Assembly: GCA_964371405.1 (NCBI GenBank)
Contig: CAYJLV010000004.1
Span: forward strand, 1-64,000
Source of the DNA: JAMHWF01 sp964371405
GTDB lineage: Bacteria > Pseudomonadota > Gammaproteobacteria > Burkholderiales > Burkholderiaceae_C
DNA length: 64,000 nucleotides
Reading direction: 5' to 3'
Positions 43,539 through 52,053 of this stretch are shown here, piece by piece. The first letter of the stretch is position 1. Each line of letters starts with the position of its first letter. The notes under the pieces are model-generated. The model searched no databases, was not told the DNA's origin, and saw only the letters and a program-made list of their open reading frames with translations. A program made the position numbers and the translations under genes.

Positions 43539-44275
43539 AACGTCCCGTCCTCGCCGTCCTCGTTCACTTCGCCGCCGAGCGCCGCCGCGGCGCGGCGCCA
43601 GCGGTTCTCGATACCGGCTTCGACGATGCCGACGTCGCTCTCGACGATGCAGCCGCCGCGCGACAGCGTCGCGTCGGCGACGAGGCGCGCGCCGCGGCGC
43701 TCCAGCTCGTCGCCGGCGCCCTGGGCGACCAGCGGGGCGTCGTCGGGGTGCACGCGCAGCGTGATGTGGCGCGCGCTGAGCATCACGCCGGAGACGGCCT
43801 CGCGCGCGACGCCGGCCACCAGTTCGGGCTGCACCGTCAGCTCGTGGCGCACGACCTGGCCGGCGAGGTCCATCGCCGCATGGGCGAGCGCCTCGGCCAT
43901 CTGTTCCTCCATCGCGCCGAGCTGCTCGTCGACGCTGCGCAGCAGTGCGCCGAGCTGCGCCGTCATCTGCTGCGCGAAGCTGCGCTTGAAGCCTTCGAGC
44001 GCGACCAGCCCGTCGCGGTAGCCGTCCTGATAGCCGGACTGCCGCGCCGCCTGCAGCGCGGCCTCGAGCGACTCGACGGCCGCCTCGGCCGGGCTCGCGT
44101 CGGCGCCGGGAACGAGGCCGGTCGCCGCGGGCGCATCGCCGCCCGACAGCGCGTCGGGGGTCCACGCCGAGAACGAGCTGAGCTCCTCGCGCGGGATGAA
44201 GCGCGCATACGGCGAGGCCGGCTTGGCGCCCGGCGCCGGCACCTGGCGCGGCTCGCGCCTAGACGAACTCGTCAT
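43535..44275 (-). CDS. fliH: flagellar export regulator FliH
   Basis: A protein of 246 residues. A Pro/Ala-rich N-terminus with SPYARFIPREELSSFSAW precedes a long helical region with the GxxxG-like stretch ARQSGYQDGYRDGLVALEGF. A V-ATPase subunit-E-like C-terminal domain follows. It dimerises and tethers FliI to FliN. It overlaps fliG by 17 bp and fliI by 4 bp. Confidence 0.93.
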   Translation of the reverse strand: MTSSSRREPRQVPAPGAKPASPYARFIPREELSSFSAWTPDALSGGDAPAATGLVPGADASPAEAAVESLEAALQAARQSGYQDGYRDGLVALEGFKRSFAQQMTAQLGALLRSVDEQLGAMEEQMAEALAHAAMDLAGQVVRHELTVQPELVAGVAREAVSGVMLSARHITLRVHPDDAPLVAQGAGDELERRGARLVADATLSRGGCIVESDVGIVEAGIENRWRRAAAALGGEVNEDGEDGTL

Positions 44276-45254
44276 CACCGCTGCCTCCCAGCACGATCTG
44301 GCCTTCCTCGGCGAGGCGGCGCACGATCTTCAGCATTTCCTTCTGCTCGGCCTCGACTTCCGAGACGCGCACCGGGCCGCGCGACTCGAGGTCCTCGCGC
44401 AGCGTCTCGGCGGCGCGAGTCGACATGTTCTTGAAGATCTTCTCGCGCAGCTCCGGCGTCGCGCCCTTGAGCGCGACGATGAGCGACTCGGACTGCACTT
44501 CCTTGAGCAGCGCCTGGATCCCCTTGTCGTCGATCTTGCCCAGATCGTCGAAGGTGAACATGTTGTCCATGATCTTCTGCGCCAGATCGTTGTCGGCCTC
44601 GCGCACGTAGTCGATGATCGCCGTCTCGACGCTCGAGCCCATCATGTTGATGATCTCGGCAGCGGCCTTGGCGCCGCCGAGCGAGGCCTTGCGCATCTTG
44701 TCGCCGCCGGCGAGCACCTTGGACATCACATCGTTCAAGTCGCGCAGCGCGCTCGGCTGGATGCCGTCGAGCGTGGCGATGCGGATCAGCACCTCGTTGC
44801 GGTGGCGCTCGGGCAGCAGCATCAGCACCGAGGCGGCCTGGTCGTGGTCGAGGTGGACCAGGATCGCAGCGACGATCTGCGGGTGCTCGTTGCGCAGCAG
44901 CTCCGACACCGAGGTCGGGTCCATCCACTTCAGGCTCTCGATGCCCGTCACGTCGCTGCCTTGCAGGATGCGGTCGATCAGCAGGTTGGCCTTGTCGTCG
45001 CCGAGCGCGCGGCGCAGCACCGACTTGACGTACTCGTCGTTGTCGGCGACGAGCAGGCTCTGCTCCGAGGCTTCCGTCGTGAAGCGGCCGAGCACGCCGT
45101 CGACGCGCTCATGCGTCACCGTCTTCATCTTGGCGATCGTCTCGCCCAGGCGCTGCACCTCCTTGGGCGAGAGGTGCTTGAACACCTCGGAGGCATCTTC
45201 CTCGCCGAGCGACATCAGCAGGATCGCAGCGTCCTCGAGTCCCTGGTCGTCCAT
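44259..45254 (-). CDS. fliG: flagellar motor switch protein FliG
   Basis: A protein of 331 residues with three armadillo-like domains: AAILLMSLGEEDASEVFKHL at the start, the EHPQIVAAILVHLD motif in the middle, and the C-terminal charged helix with KGIQALLKEVQSESLIVALK that contacts MotA. It is the torque-bearing ring protein. It starts 27 bp after fliF. Confidence 0.96.
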   Translation of the reverse strand: MDDQGLEDAAILLMSLGEEDASEVFKHLSPKEVQRLGETIAKMKTVTHERVDGVLGRFTTEASEQSLLVADNDEYVKSVLRRALGDDKANLLIDRILQGSDVTGIESLKWMDPTSVSELLRNEHPQIVAAILVHLDHDQAASVLMLLPERHRNEVLIRIATLDGIQPSALRDLNDVMSKVLAGGDKMRKASLGGAKAAAEIINMMGSSVETAIIDYVREADNDLAQKIMDNMFTFDDLGKIDDKGIQALLKEVQSESLIVALKGATPELREKIFKNMSTRAAETLREDLESRGPVRVSEVEAEQKEMLKIVRRLAEEGQIVLGGSGDDEFV

Positions 45255-45281
45255 GGTCGTTCTTCTTCGTTGTTGCCGGGC

Positions 45282-46958
45282 TTAGACGGTCTGGCCGCCG
45301 TTGACCCAGCTGCGCACGACGCCGGCAACGGCGGCAGGGTTCTGGCGTGCGATCGCGCGCGCGCCGTTCAGCTGGTCGCTCGCCTTAGGGCCTTCGAGCG
45401 CCGGAGGCGTCGCGGCCGGCAGCACCTGCGCGTCGTCGACGACGGCGTTGAGCGTCTGGCCGCGCGAGGGCGCCGCCGGCGGGAGCACGGCCTTGAACGC
45501 CGGGCGCAGCAAGCCGAAGAAAACGAGCAGCGCGACGAGGCCGAGCGCTCCCGGCACGGCGACGGCGCGCAGCAGGTCGATCGTCTCGGGCTGCTTCCAG
45601 ACAGGCAGCTCCTGCGGCTTGGGTGCGGTCTCGACGCGGAACGGCGCATTGATCACTTTGACCGAGTCGCCGCGCTCCTGGTTGAAGCCGATCGCCTCGC
45701 GCACCAGGCTGGTCAGCTTCTCGACCTCGTCGCCCGACAGCGGCACGTGCGTCGTCTTGCCCTTGGCGTCGGTGACGGCGCGGTGGTTGACGACGACGGC
45801 CGTGTTCATTCGCTTGACGGTGCCGGTGGCGGCGCGCGTCACTTTCACCGTCTTGTCGACTTCGTAGTTGGTGACGTTGTCGCGCCGCGTGTTGCTCGCG
45901 CCGCCGCCGCCCTGCGCGGCCTGCAGCGGCTGCGCCGCGCCGGTGACGGGCGCGGTCGCCGGCACCGGCGGCTGGTTCGACGTGGCGCCCGGCACACCCG
46001 CGGGCTGGCCCGGCGTGCTGCCGAGCGACTCGCTGGTCTGCTGGCTGCGCACCGTGGCCTGCGCCTGCGCGCCCTGGTTGGGCGCATAGTTCTCCGAGGT
46101 CGATTCCGACTGCGTGAAGTCGACTTCGGCCGTGACCTGCGCGCGCAGGTTGTCGCGGCCGACGATCGGCTCGAGCAGCTCGACGATGCGTTTGCCGTAG
46201 CCCGCTTCGAGCTGCGCGACATACTGCAGCTGGTTGGCGTCGAGGCCGTTGGTGGCGGCCGCGGTGTCCTGCGGGCCCGAGATCAGCGCGCCGCTCTGGT
46301 CGAGCACGCTCACCGCCTTGGGCGAGAGTTCGGGCACGCTCGATGAGACCAGGTGCACGATGCCGGCGACCTGCGCGCGGTCGAGCGTGCGGCCGGGGTG
46401 CAGCGTCAGCATCACCGAGGCGCTGGGTTTTTGCTGCTCGCGAAAAAAGCCGTTCTGGTTCGGCAGCGCGAGGTGCACGCGCGCGCCCTGCACCGCGGCC
46501 AGCGCCGTGATCGAGCGCGTCAGCTCGCCTTCGAGGCCGCGCTGGAAGGTCAGGCGCTCCTGGAACTGGGTCTGGCCGAAACGCGCCGAGTCCATCAGCT
46601 CGAAGCCGACCACGCTGCCCTTGGGCAGGCCGGCCGAAGCGAGCTTGAGGCGCGCGTCGTGCACCTGCGCGGCGGGCACGAGGATCGCCGCTCCGCCGTC
46701 GGCGTGCTTGTACGCAATGTTCATCTGCGACAGTTGCGCGATGATGGCGCCGCCGTCCTTGTCCGACAGGTTGGCGTAGAGCACCTTGTAGTCGCCCTGG
46801 CTGCGCCACATCGTGAGCGCGACGGCGACTGCGGCGATCGCGGCCAGGCCCAGGCCGAGGTTGAGCTTGCTGCGCGCCGGCAGCGCGGCCAGTCGGGCGA
46901 CCGGACCGTCCTGCGCGGGCAGGCTCGGTGTGCTGGCGGGAACGAGGGCGTTGTCCAT
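45282..46958 (-). CDS. fliF: MS-ring protein FliF
   Basis: A protein of 558 residues. TM1 is at about 32-52, ring-building motifs with YKVLYANLSDKDGGAIIAQL follow, then a long Gly/Ala/Gln-rich periplasmic loop. TM2 is near 460, and the C-terminal FliG-binding tail is present. It is the first part of the basal body to assemble and heads fliFGHIJK. The 42-bp element at 46992-47033 is 34 bp upstream. Confidence 0.96.
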   Translation of the reverse strand: MDNALVPASTPSLPAQDGPVARLAALPARSKLNLGLGLAAIAAVAVALTMWRSQGDYKVLYANLSDKDGGAIIAQLSQMNIAYKHADGGAAILVPAAQVHDARLKLASAGLPKGSVVGFELMDSARFGQTQFQERLTFQRGLEGELTRSITALAAVQGARVHLALPNQNGFFREQQKPSASVMLTLHPGRTLDRAQVAGIVHLVSSSVPELSPKAVSVLDQSGALISGPQDTAAATNGLDANQLQYVAQLEAGYGKRIVELLEPIVGRDNLRAQVTAEVDFTQSESTSENYAPNQGAQAQATVRSQQTSESLGSTPGQPAGVPGATSNQPPVPATAPVTGAAQPLQAAQGGGGASNTRRDNVTNYEVDKTVKVTRAATGTVKRMNTAVVVNHRAVTDAKGKTTHVPLSGDEVEKLTSLVREAIGFNQERGDSVKVINAPFRVETAPKPQELPVWKQPETIDLLRAVAVPGALGLVALLVFFGLLRPAFKAVLPPAAPSRGQTLNAVVDDAQVLPAATPPALEGPKASDQLNGARAIARQNPAAVAGVVRSWVNGGQTV

Positions 46959-46991
46959 GAGGGCGGGCAGTCGAGGGCTGTCGAACGAAAT

Positions 46992-47033
46992 CGATTATTC
47001 GGAAACTGAAATGCGCAGGTGCCGCGAACAGGC
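46992..47033. promoter_or_regulatory. 42-bp bipartite element between fliF and fliE (candidate FlhDC box)
   Basis: Plus-strand ends are CGATTATTCGGAAAC and GTGCCGCGAACAGGC. The first half is identical to the fliL copy over CGATTATTCGGAA, and the second matches it at 11 of 15 positions. It lies 34 bp from the fliF start and 90 bp from the fliE start and could serve both directions, as in enteric fliE/fliF. Confidence 0.6.
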
Positions 47034-47123
47034 CCCGATTCGGCAGTCAGTTCCCGCCACCGTCGCGGGCCGTGCGCCCTAACATGGGAACCGTCCCCCA
47101 CTCACTGTGGACGCAGCCCCGCC

Positions 47124-47447
47124 ATGGACGTCAAGCTCAAGCCCTTCGATTTCGCCCAGGCCGTCGCCCGCGCCGGCCTGACGACCAGCGGCCAGCCGAT
47201 CGCGCGCGGCAAGAGCGTCGAGGGCCCGGGTTTCCAGGGAGCACTGGCCAATGCGCTGAAGTCGGTCAGCGCGGCGCAGAACGAGGCGACGCGGCTGCAG
47301 CGCGAGGTGCAGCTCGACAACCCCACCGTCAGCCTCGAAGAGACGATGGTCGCGATGCAGAAGGCGCAGATCGGCTTCCAGGCGACGCTGCAGGTGCGCA
47401 ACCGGCTGGTGCAGGCTTACACGGACATCATGAACATGCAGGTGTAG
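47124..47447 (+). CDS. fliE: flagellar hook-basal body protein FliE
   Basis: A protein of 107 residues. The C-terminal NPTVSLEETMVAMQKAQIGF and QVRNRLVQAYTDIMNMQV is the FliE signature. It joins the MS ring to the proximal rod. It is transcribed away from fliF as a single gene. No clear terminator is seen in the 188 bp before the convergent receptor gene. Confidence 0.95.
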   Translation: MDVKLKPFDFAQAVARAGLTTSGQPIARGKSVEGPGFQGALANALKSVSAAQNEATRLQREVQLDNPTVSLEETMVAMQKAQIGFQATLQVRNRLVQAYTDIMNMQV

Positions 47448-47635
47448 CGCTGCGGTGGACGCATGCCGGGCAAGCTCGGACCAACTGAGCCGACGAGTCC
47501 AGCTTGGCGCGTACCGTTCCGCGTGTCTGCGTTATCGTCGGCAACCGGCTGTCGCCCACGGGTGCCCGCAGGGCTCCGTGTCACGGCCGATACGAGAGCC
47601 CAACGCGGCCACTGATGGCAGTCGGAGTCTCGGCG

Positions 47636-48997
47636 TCAGAACTGAAACGCCAGCCTCAACCCGCCCCAGTGCTTCCCGCCGACCATGATCGGCGCCGCCG
47701 CTTCCTTCATCACGATGAACTTGCCGCCGCCCATGTCGCGGCGATATGTCTGGAGCAGGAACGGCCGCGTGTTGCGCGCCGAGGCGAGGCCGGTGCGGTC
47801 GTCGAAGATGCGGCGGTAGCGGCTGTTGGCCGTGTCCCAGGCCAGGTCGCCGCGCTGCGGGTGGCAGTACTTTCGGTTGTGCGTGGCGATGTAGCCGTTG
47901 CGGTCGGCGGCGATGCAGTACACGACTTTCGGCGACATCTGGAGCATCGGCTCCTGCACCTGCGGGAACAGGCGGTCGGCGAGCGCGACGAAGCGCGTCG
48001 TGTGCTGCGGCGGGTGGGTGCCCGCGATCGGGCGGTACTGTTCGTCGAACAACTCGGCTGCGCCGATCGCGCCGCTTTTCAGCGCTTCGTCGAGCAGCGC
48101 GCCGATCTGCGCCGCGGCGCGCTGCGCGGCTTCGATGTAGGGCGTGTCCTCGGTTTGCACGCCCGAGCCGGCGACGATCTCGATCAACTGTTCCGAGACC
48201 TGCAGGAAGGTTTCGCTGCGGCGCTGCGCCGCGTCGAGCGAGTGGCCGGTGCGTTGCGTCTCGGCGTCGAGCGTGCTGACCTGTGCGCCGAGGCCGCCGC
48301 AGATCTCGCGGCTGCCGGCGGCGGCGGCGTCGATGCGGCCGACGCTGCTTTCGACATCGGCCAGCGCGCTCTGGAACGCGCCCGGGCTGGCGTTGTTGCC
48401 GGCGTCGCTGCGGATCTCGACGGCCAGGCCTTCGATGCGGCCGTCGAGCTCACCGAGCGTGCGCATGATGTCCTTGGAGCTGCCTTCGACTTTGCCGGCC
48501 AAATCCTTGACGGCCTCGGCGACGACGGCGAAGCCGCGGCCGGCCTCGCCGGCGCGCTTGGCCTCGACGCTGGCGTTGAAGGCGACGAGTCGTGTTTGCA
48601 AGGCGATCTGGCCGATCTGGCGCGCCGCGTCGGCGACGGCGCGCAGCGTGTCGACGATGCCGGCGACTTCGTCGCCGACGCCCTGCACGGCGCTGCGCGC
48701 GCGCGCGACGGCGGCGCGGCTGTCGCCGCTCTGCGCGCCGATCGCGTCCTGCGCCTGCACGACGAGCTGCAGTTGCTGCATCAGCGCCTTCAGCGTCTCG
48801 GATTGGCGCGTCGACGCGGCGAGCGCGTCGCCGATCAGGCCGCGCACCTCGGCGGCTTCGCGGCCGACGCCCGAGGCCTGCTGCGCCAGCTTGCCGACGA
48901 TGGCGCCGGCGTCGGCAACGGGCGCCGCGGCGGCGGGCGCCTCGTCGTCGTTGGCAGCGGCGCGCGCCTTGCGCAGCAGCGAGCGCACGGCTCTCAC
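47636..48997 (-). CDS. cytoplasmic MCP-like receptor, coupled to fliA
   Basis: A protein of 453 residues without membrane segments. The N-terminal helical part carries an MCP signalling core (IALQTRLVAFNASVEAKRAGE, FAVVAEAVKDLAGKVEGSSK). The last 130 residues form a sensor-like domain with NGYIATHNRKYCHPQRGDLA and ending HWGGLRLAFQF, seen in other cytoplasmic receptors of this class. Sensor-last order is unlike membrane MCPs. GTG 48997 overlaps the fliA stop by 4 bp. The ligand is unknown. Confidence 0.85.
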   Translation of the reverse strand: MRAVRSLLRKARAAANDDEAPAAAAPVADAGAIVGKLAQQASGVGREAAEVRGLIGDALAASTRQSETLKALMQQLQLVVQAQDAIGAQSGDSRAAVARARSAVQGVGDEVAGIVDTLRAVADAARQIGQIALQTRLVAFNASVEAKRAGEAGRGFAVVAEAVKDLAGKVEGSSKDIMRTLGELDGRIEGLAVEIRSDAGNNASPGAFQSALADVESSVGRIDAAAAGSREICGGLGAQVSTLDAETQRTGHSLDAAQRRSETFLQVSEQLIEIVAGSGVQTEDTPYIEAAQRAAAQIGALLDEALKSGAIGAAELFDEQYRPIAGTHPPQHTTRFVALADRLFPQVQEPMLQMSPKVVYCIAADRNGYIATHNRKYCHPQRGDLAWDTANSRYRRIFDDRTGLASARNTRPFLLQTYRRDMGGGKFIVMKEAAAPIMVGGKHWGGLRLAFQF

Positions 48998-49731
48998 CAC
49001 TCGCGCAGCTTGACGCGCAGCCGCGCGATCGTCTGGCTGTGGAGCTGGCAGACGCGCGACTCCGTCACCTTGAGCACCGCCGCGATTTCCTTCAGGTTCA
49101 TGTCCTGCTCGTAGTACATGCTCATCACGAGCTGCTCGCGCTCGGGCAGCGTCTTGATCGCGGCGACCAGCGCCTCGCGCATGCGGTGGTCCTGCAGTTG
49201 CGCGAGCGGGTTCGCTTCCACGTCGGCAACGTGGCGGTCGAGGTAGTCGCTGTCGCCCTCGTCGCCCGACATGTCTTCCAGGTGCACGAGCTGCGTGCCG
49301 CGCACTTTGCCGAGCAGTTCCTGGTACTCGGCGAGCTTGAGGCCCATCTCGGCGGCGATCTCGCTTTCGTGCGGCGCGCGGCCGAGCTTTTGTTCGAGTC
49401 GGTGCACGGCGGATTCGATCTCGCGCTGCTGCTTGCGCGAGCCGCGGCTCATCCAGTCGTTGCCGCGCAGCTCGTCGAGCATCGCACCGCGGATGCGCTG
49501 CGTCGCGAAGGTCTCGAACTGCACGCCCTGCGCGGCGTCGAAGCGGCTTAGCGCGTCGGTCAGGCCGATCATGCCGACCTGGATCAGGTCGTCGAGCTCC
49601 ACGTTGGCGGGCAGCTTGGCGATCATCTGGTGCGCGAGCCGGCGCACCAGCGGGCTGTATTGCTTGAGCATCGACGTGAGGTCGAGCTGGCCTTTGGCGG
49701 TGTACATGGATCTGGGCTCCGGAATCATCAT
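48994..49731 (-). CDS. fliA: flagellar sigma-28 factor FliA
   Basis: A sigma factor of about 245 residues. Region 2 has YSPLVRRLAHQMIAKLPANV and GMIGLTDALSRFDAAQGVQF. Region 3 has IRGAMLDELRGNDW, and region 4.2 MNLKEIAAVLKVTESRVCQL. It directs late flagellar and motility genes such as motA (promoter at 58497). ATG 49731 shares a base with the flhG-like stop (TGATG), with GGAGG just before it. ATG 49707 (MYTAKG) is a possible later start that fits E. coli FliA. Confidence 0.95.
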   Translation of the reverse strand: MMIPEPRSMYTAKGQLDLTSMLKQYSPLVRRLAHQMIAKLPANVELDDLIQVGMIGLTDALSRFDAAQGVQFETFATQRIRGAMLDELRGNDWMSRGSRKQQREIESAVHRLEQKLGRAPHESEIAAEMGLKLAEYQELLGKVRGTQLVHLEDMSGDEGDSDYLDRHVADVEANPLAQLQDHRMREALVAAIKTLPEREQLVMSMYYEQDMNLKEIAAVLKVTESRVCQLHSQTIARLRVKLREW

Positions 49732-50528
49732 CAAACCTCCACCGCAACGCCGGGCGCGGGTCGGCTCCACAAGGCAGGGGGCAGGCCGTGGCCCGGCGGC
49801 GCGCCGGCCGGCGGCAGGCCGGGCTCGCAGGCCGCCAGCAGCTCGCGCACGAGGCGGCGCAGGGTGGCGTCGGGCGCATCGGTTGCGGCGCTCGCCGGGT
49901 CGACGCGCACCCAGTCGTGCAGCACGGCGCCGAGGTAGGTGTCGGCGCAGGCGGCGAGCTGCTGCGCGATGCGCTCGGCGCGCGGCGACGCCGGCGCCGC
50001 GGTCAGCAGCAGGTCGTGCGCCATCAGGCCGGCGCGCTGCGCCAGCAGCTTCATCGCGGCATAGGCGTGCATCACGGCGTGCGGGCGATCGTCGGCGAGC
50101 AGCAGCGGGCGCACGTTGCGGCGCGCGAACATGCGCGCCAGGTCCGACGCGCCGGCATGCACCAGCAACACGCCGGCCTGCGGTGCGGCGTCGGCCACCG
50201 CCTGCAGGAAACCGGCGGTCGAGCCGTGGGTGTCGACGTGGCGCACCGGCAGGCCGCGCGCGGCGAGGTAGGACATCTGCGGCGCCAGCGGCTCGATGCC
50301 TTCGGCGAGATCCATCATGGCCAGCTCGCGCGGCGCGGGCGCGCCCTCGGCGGCGTCGACGACGAGCGTGTGCAGGCCGAGCTCGGCGAACGCGGTGCAC
50401 AGCCGCTCGAGCAGCACGCCGGCGAACGGCACGTGCGGATTCGAGACGACAGGCAGGCTGCGTGTGCGCGACTGCGCGAACATGCGACGCAGCCCGTGGG
50501 CCTGGTCTTCGTGGGCGCTGTTGAACAT
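49731..50528 (-). CDS. degenerate FlhG/FleN-like protein without P-loop
   Basis: A protein of 265 residues in the flhG position (after flhF, before fliA). It keeps the MinD-like layout: GLHTLVVDAAEG near residue 58 aligns with the Walker A' region. Where FlhG has KGGVGKT, it reads SNPHVPFAGV (residues 29-38), so ATP binding by the deviant Walker A is lost. FlhG normally counts flagella together with FlhF and restrains the master regulator. Here any role must be ATP-independent. Assignment rests mainly on position. Confidence 0.75.
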   Translation of the reverse strand: MFNSAHEDQAHGLRRMFAQSRTRSLPVVSNPHVPFAGVLLERLCTAFAELGLHTLVVDAAEGAPAPRELAMMDLAEGIEPLAPQMSYLAARGLPVRHVDTHGSTAGFLQAVADAAPQAGVLLVHAGASDLARMFARRNVRPLLLADDRPHAVMHAYAAMKLLAQRAGLMAHDLLLTAAPASPRAERIAQQLAACADTYLGAVLHDWVRVDPASAATDAPDATLRRLVRELLAACEPGLPPAGAPPGHGLPPALWSRPAPGVAVEV

Positions 50529-50550
50529 GATCGGTGGGGCGGGAATCGGA

Positions 50551-52053
50551 TCAGTGGCGCGCGGCGGCGGCCGGCGGCGCTGCCTCGTGGCGCGGCGCGC
50601 CGGCGAACATCAGGCTCACGTCGCCGGCGTCCATGCGGAAGGCGGCGCCGGCCGTGGCGCGCAGCGCGCGATGCACCAGCGCCTTGGCCGACAGGCGATG
50701 CCAGTCCTCGGGCACGCGCTGGCCGTTGGCGACGCCGACGACCTTCATGCGGTGGCGGATGATGGCGTCGAGCGCGGGGCCGAGCTTCATCGCCTCGTCC
50801 ATCTTCGAGATCACGACGCCCGCGCACTGGCTGGCGCGGTAGGCGAGCATCACGTCCTCGATCGTCTCGCCCTGCGCCGCGGCGTTGACGACGAGCAGCT
50901 TGTTGATCGAGCGGTGCGAGAGCATGTCGAGCAGCTCGCGCGTGCGGCTGTCGCGCTGGCCGATGCCGGCGGTGTCGATCAGCACCATCTTCTTGGCCGA
51001 CAGCAGATCGAGCAGGTCTTCGAGCGTCGCCCGGTCGTGCGCCGTGTGCACCGGCACGCCGAGGATGCGGCCGTAGGCGCGCAGCTGTTCGTGCGCCGCG
51101 ACGCGGTAGGCGTCGAGCGTGATCAGGCCGAGGTTGACCGCGCCGTGCTTCGTGGCGAAGGCGGCGGCGATCTTGGCCGTGCTCGTCGTCTTGCCGACGC
51201 CGGTCGAGCCGATCAGCGCGTGCACGCCGCCCTGATCTTCGAGCGCACCGTCGTGCTCGTTGGTCAGCAGGTTGCGCTCGAGCACGCCGCCGGCCCAGGC
51301 CAGCTCGTCGCCCGTCGAGGCGTCCATGCCTTCGACCAGCTTGCGGATCAGCGCCGGCGAGAAGCTCGCATCGAGCAGTTTTTGCGTCAGGCGCGCCTGC
51401 GCCGGCTGGCGCTGCAGCTTCTCCATGAAGGCGAGCGCGCCGAAGCGATCCTCGATCAGGCCCTTCATCGAGCGCAGCTCGTTCATCATGTCCTGCTGGT
51501 CGCGCCGCGATGCGGCGGCGGCCATCGTCGGCGCGGGCGGCTCGTCGGCCCAGGCCAGGCTGTCGTGCAGCAGCGGCGGGTCGACGCGCAGCGGTGCGGC
51601 CGCGCGCATCGGAGCCGATGCTTCGGCCAATGCCGGTTGCGGTGCGGTTTGTGCTGCGGCGATGGCGGCAGCGGTGACGGTGGGCGCCGGCATCGCGGGC
51701 ACTGCGGCCTCGGGCGTGCGATGGGCGGCCTGGCGACGCTTGAGCATGCGCTCGCGCACGTAATCCTGGAACGACAGCGTGCTCATCGACAGGCGCTCGA
51801 CGTCGCTGGCGACGTCGTCGGTGCCTTGCGGCGCGGCGCTGCTGCGCGTGCGTGCCGGCGCTGCGGCCGGAGTCTCCGGCGCGCCGGCGGCCATGCGCTC
51901 GATCTGCTGCATGCCCTCGGGTGCCATCGCGAGCACCTCGACACCGTCGCCGGCGGGCTTGGTCGACAGCACGACGGCGTCGTCGCCGAAGGCCTGCTTG
52001 ACGAGGGCCAACGCATCGCGGGAAGTGCGCGCGTGGAAGCGTCTGACATTCAT
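50551..52053 (-). CDS. flhF: SRP-like GTPase FlhF
   Basis: A protein of 500 residues. A basic N-terminus (MNVRRFHARTSRDALALVKQ) and an Ala-rich middle precede the NG GTPase domain with ALIGSTGVGKTTSTAKIA, TLDAYRVAAHEQLRAYG and VLIDTAGIGQRDSR. It marks the pole or site for basal-body assembly. Its start overlaps flhA by 4 bp (ATGA). FlhF is usual in polar flagellates, and its company with FlhDC is typical of several Burkholderiales. Confidence 0.94.
   Translation of the reverse strand: MNVRRFHARTSRDALALVKQAFGDDAVVLSTKPAGDGVEVLAMAPEGMQQIERMAAGAPETPAAAPARTRSSAAPQGTDDVASDVERLSMSTLSFQDYVRERMLKRRQAAHRTPEAAVPAMPAPTVTAAAIAAAQTAPQPALAEASAPMRAAAPLRVDPPLLHDSLAWADEPPAPTMAAAASRRDQQDMMNELRSMKGLIEDRFGALAFMEKLQRQPAQARLTQKLLDASFSPALIRKLVEGMDASTGDELAWAGGVLERNLLTNEHDGALEDQGGVHALIGSTGVGKTTSTAKIAAAFATKHGAVNLGLITLDAYRVAAHEQLRAYGRILGVPVHTAHDRATLEDLLDLLSAKKMVLIDTAGIGQRDSRTRELLDMLSHRSINKLLVVNAAAQGETIEDVMLAYRASQCAGVVISKMDEAMKLGPALDAIIRHRMKVVGVANGQRVPEDWHRLSAKALVHRALRATAGAAFRMDAGDVSLMFAGAPRHEAAPPAAAARH

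Noticed and set aside
47582..47592. GCCGATAC resembling a FliA -10 on the plus strand
   Set aside because: No TCAAG/TAAAG at the right distance, and it would transcribe antisense into the receptor gene.
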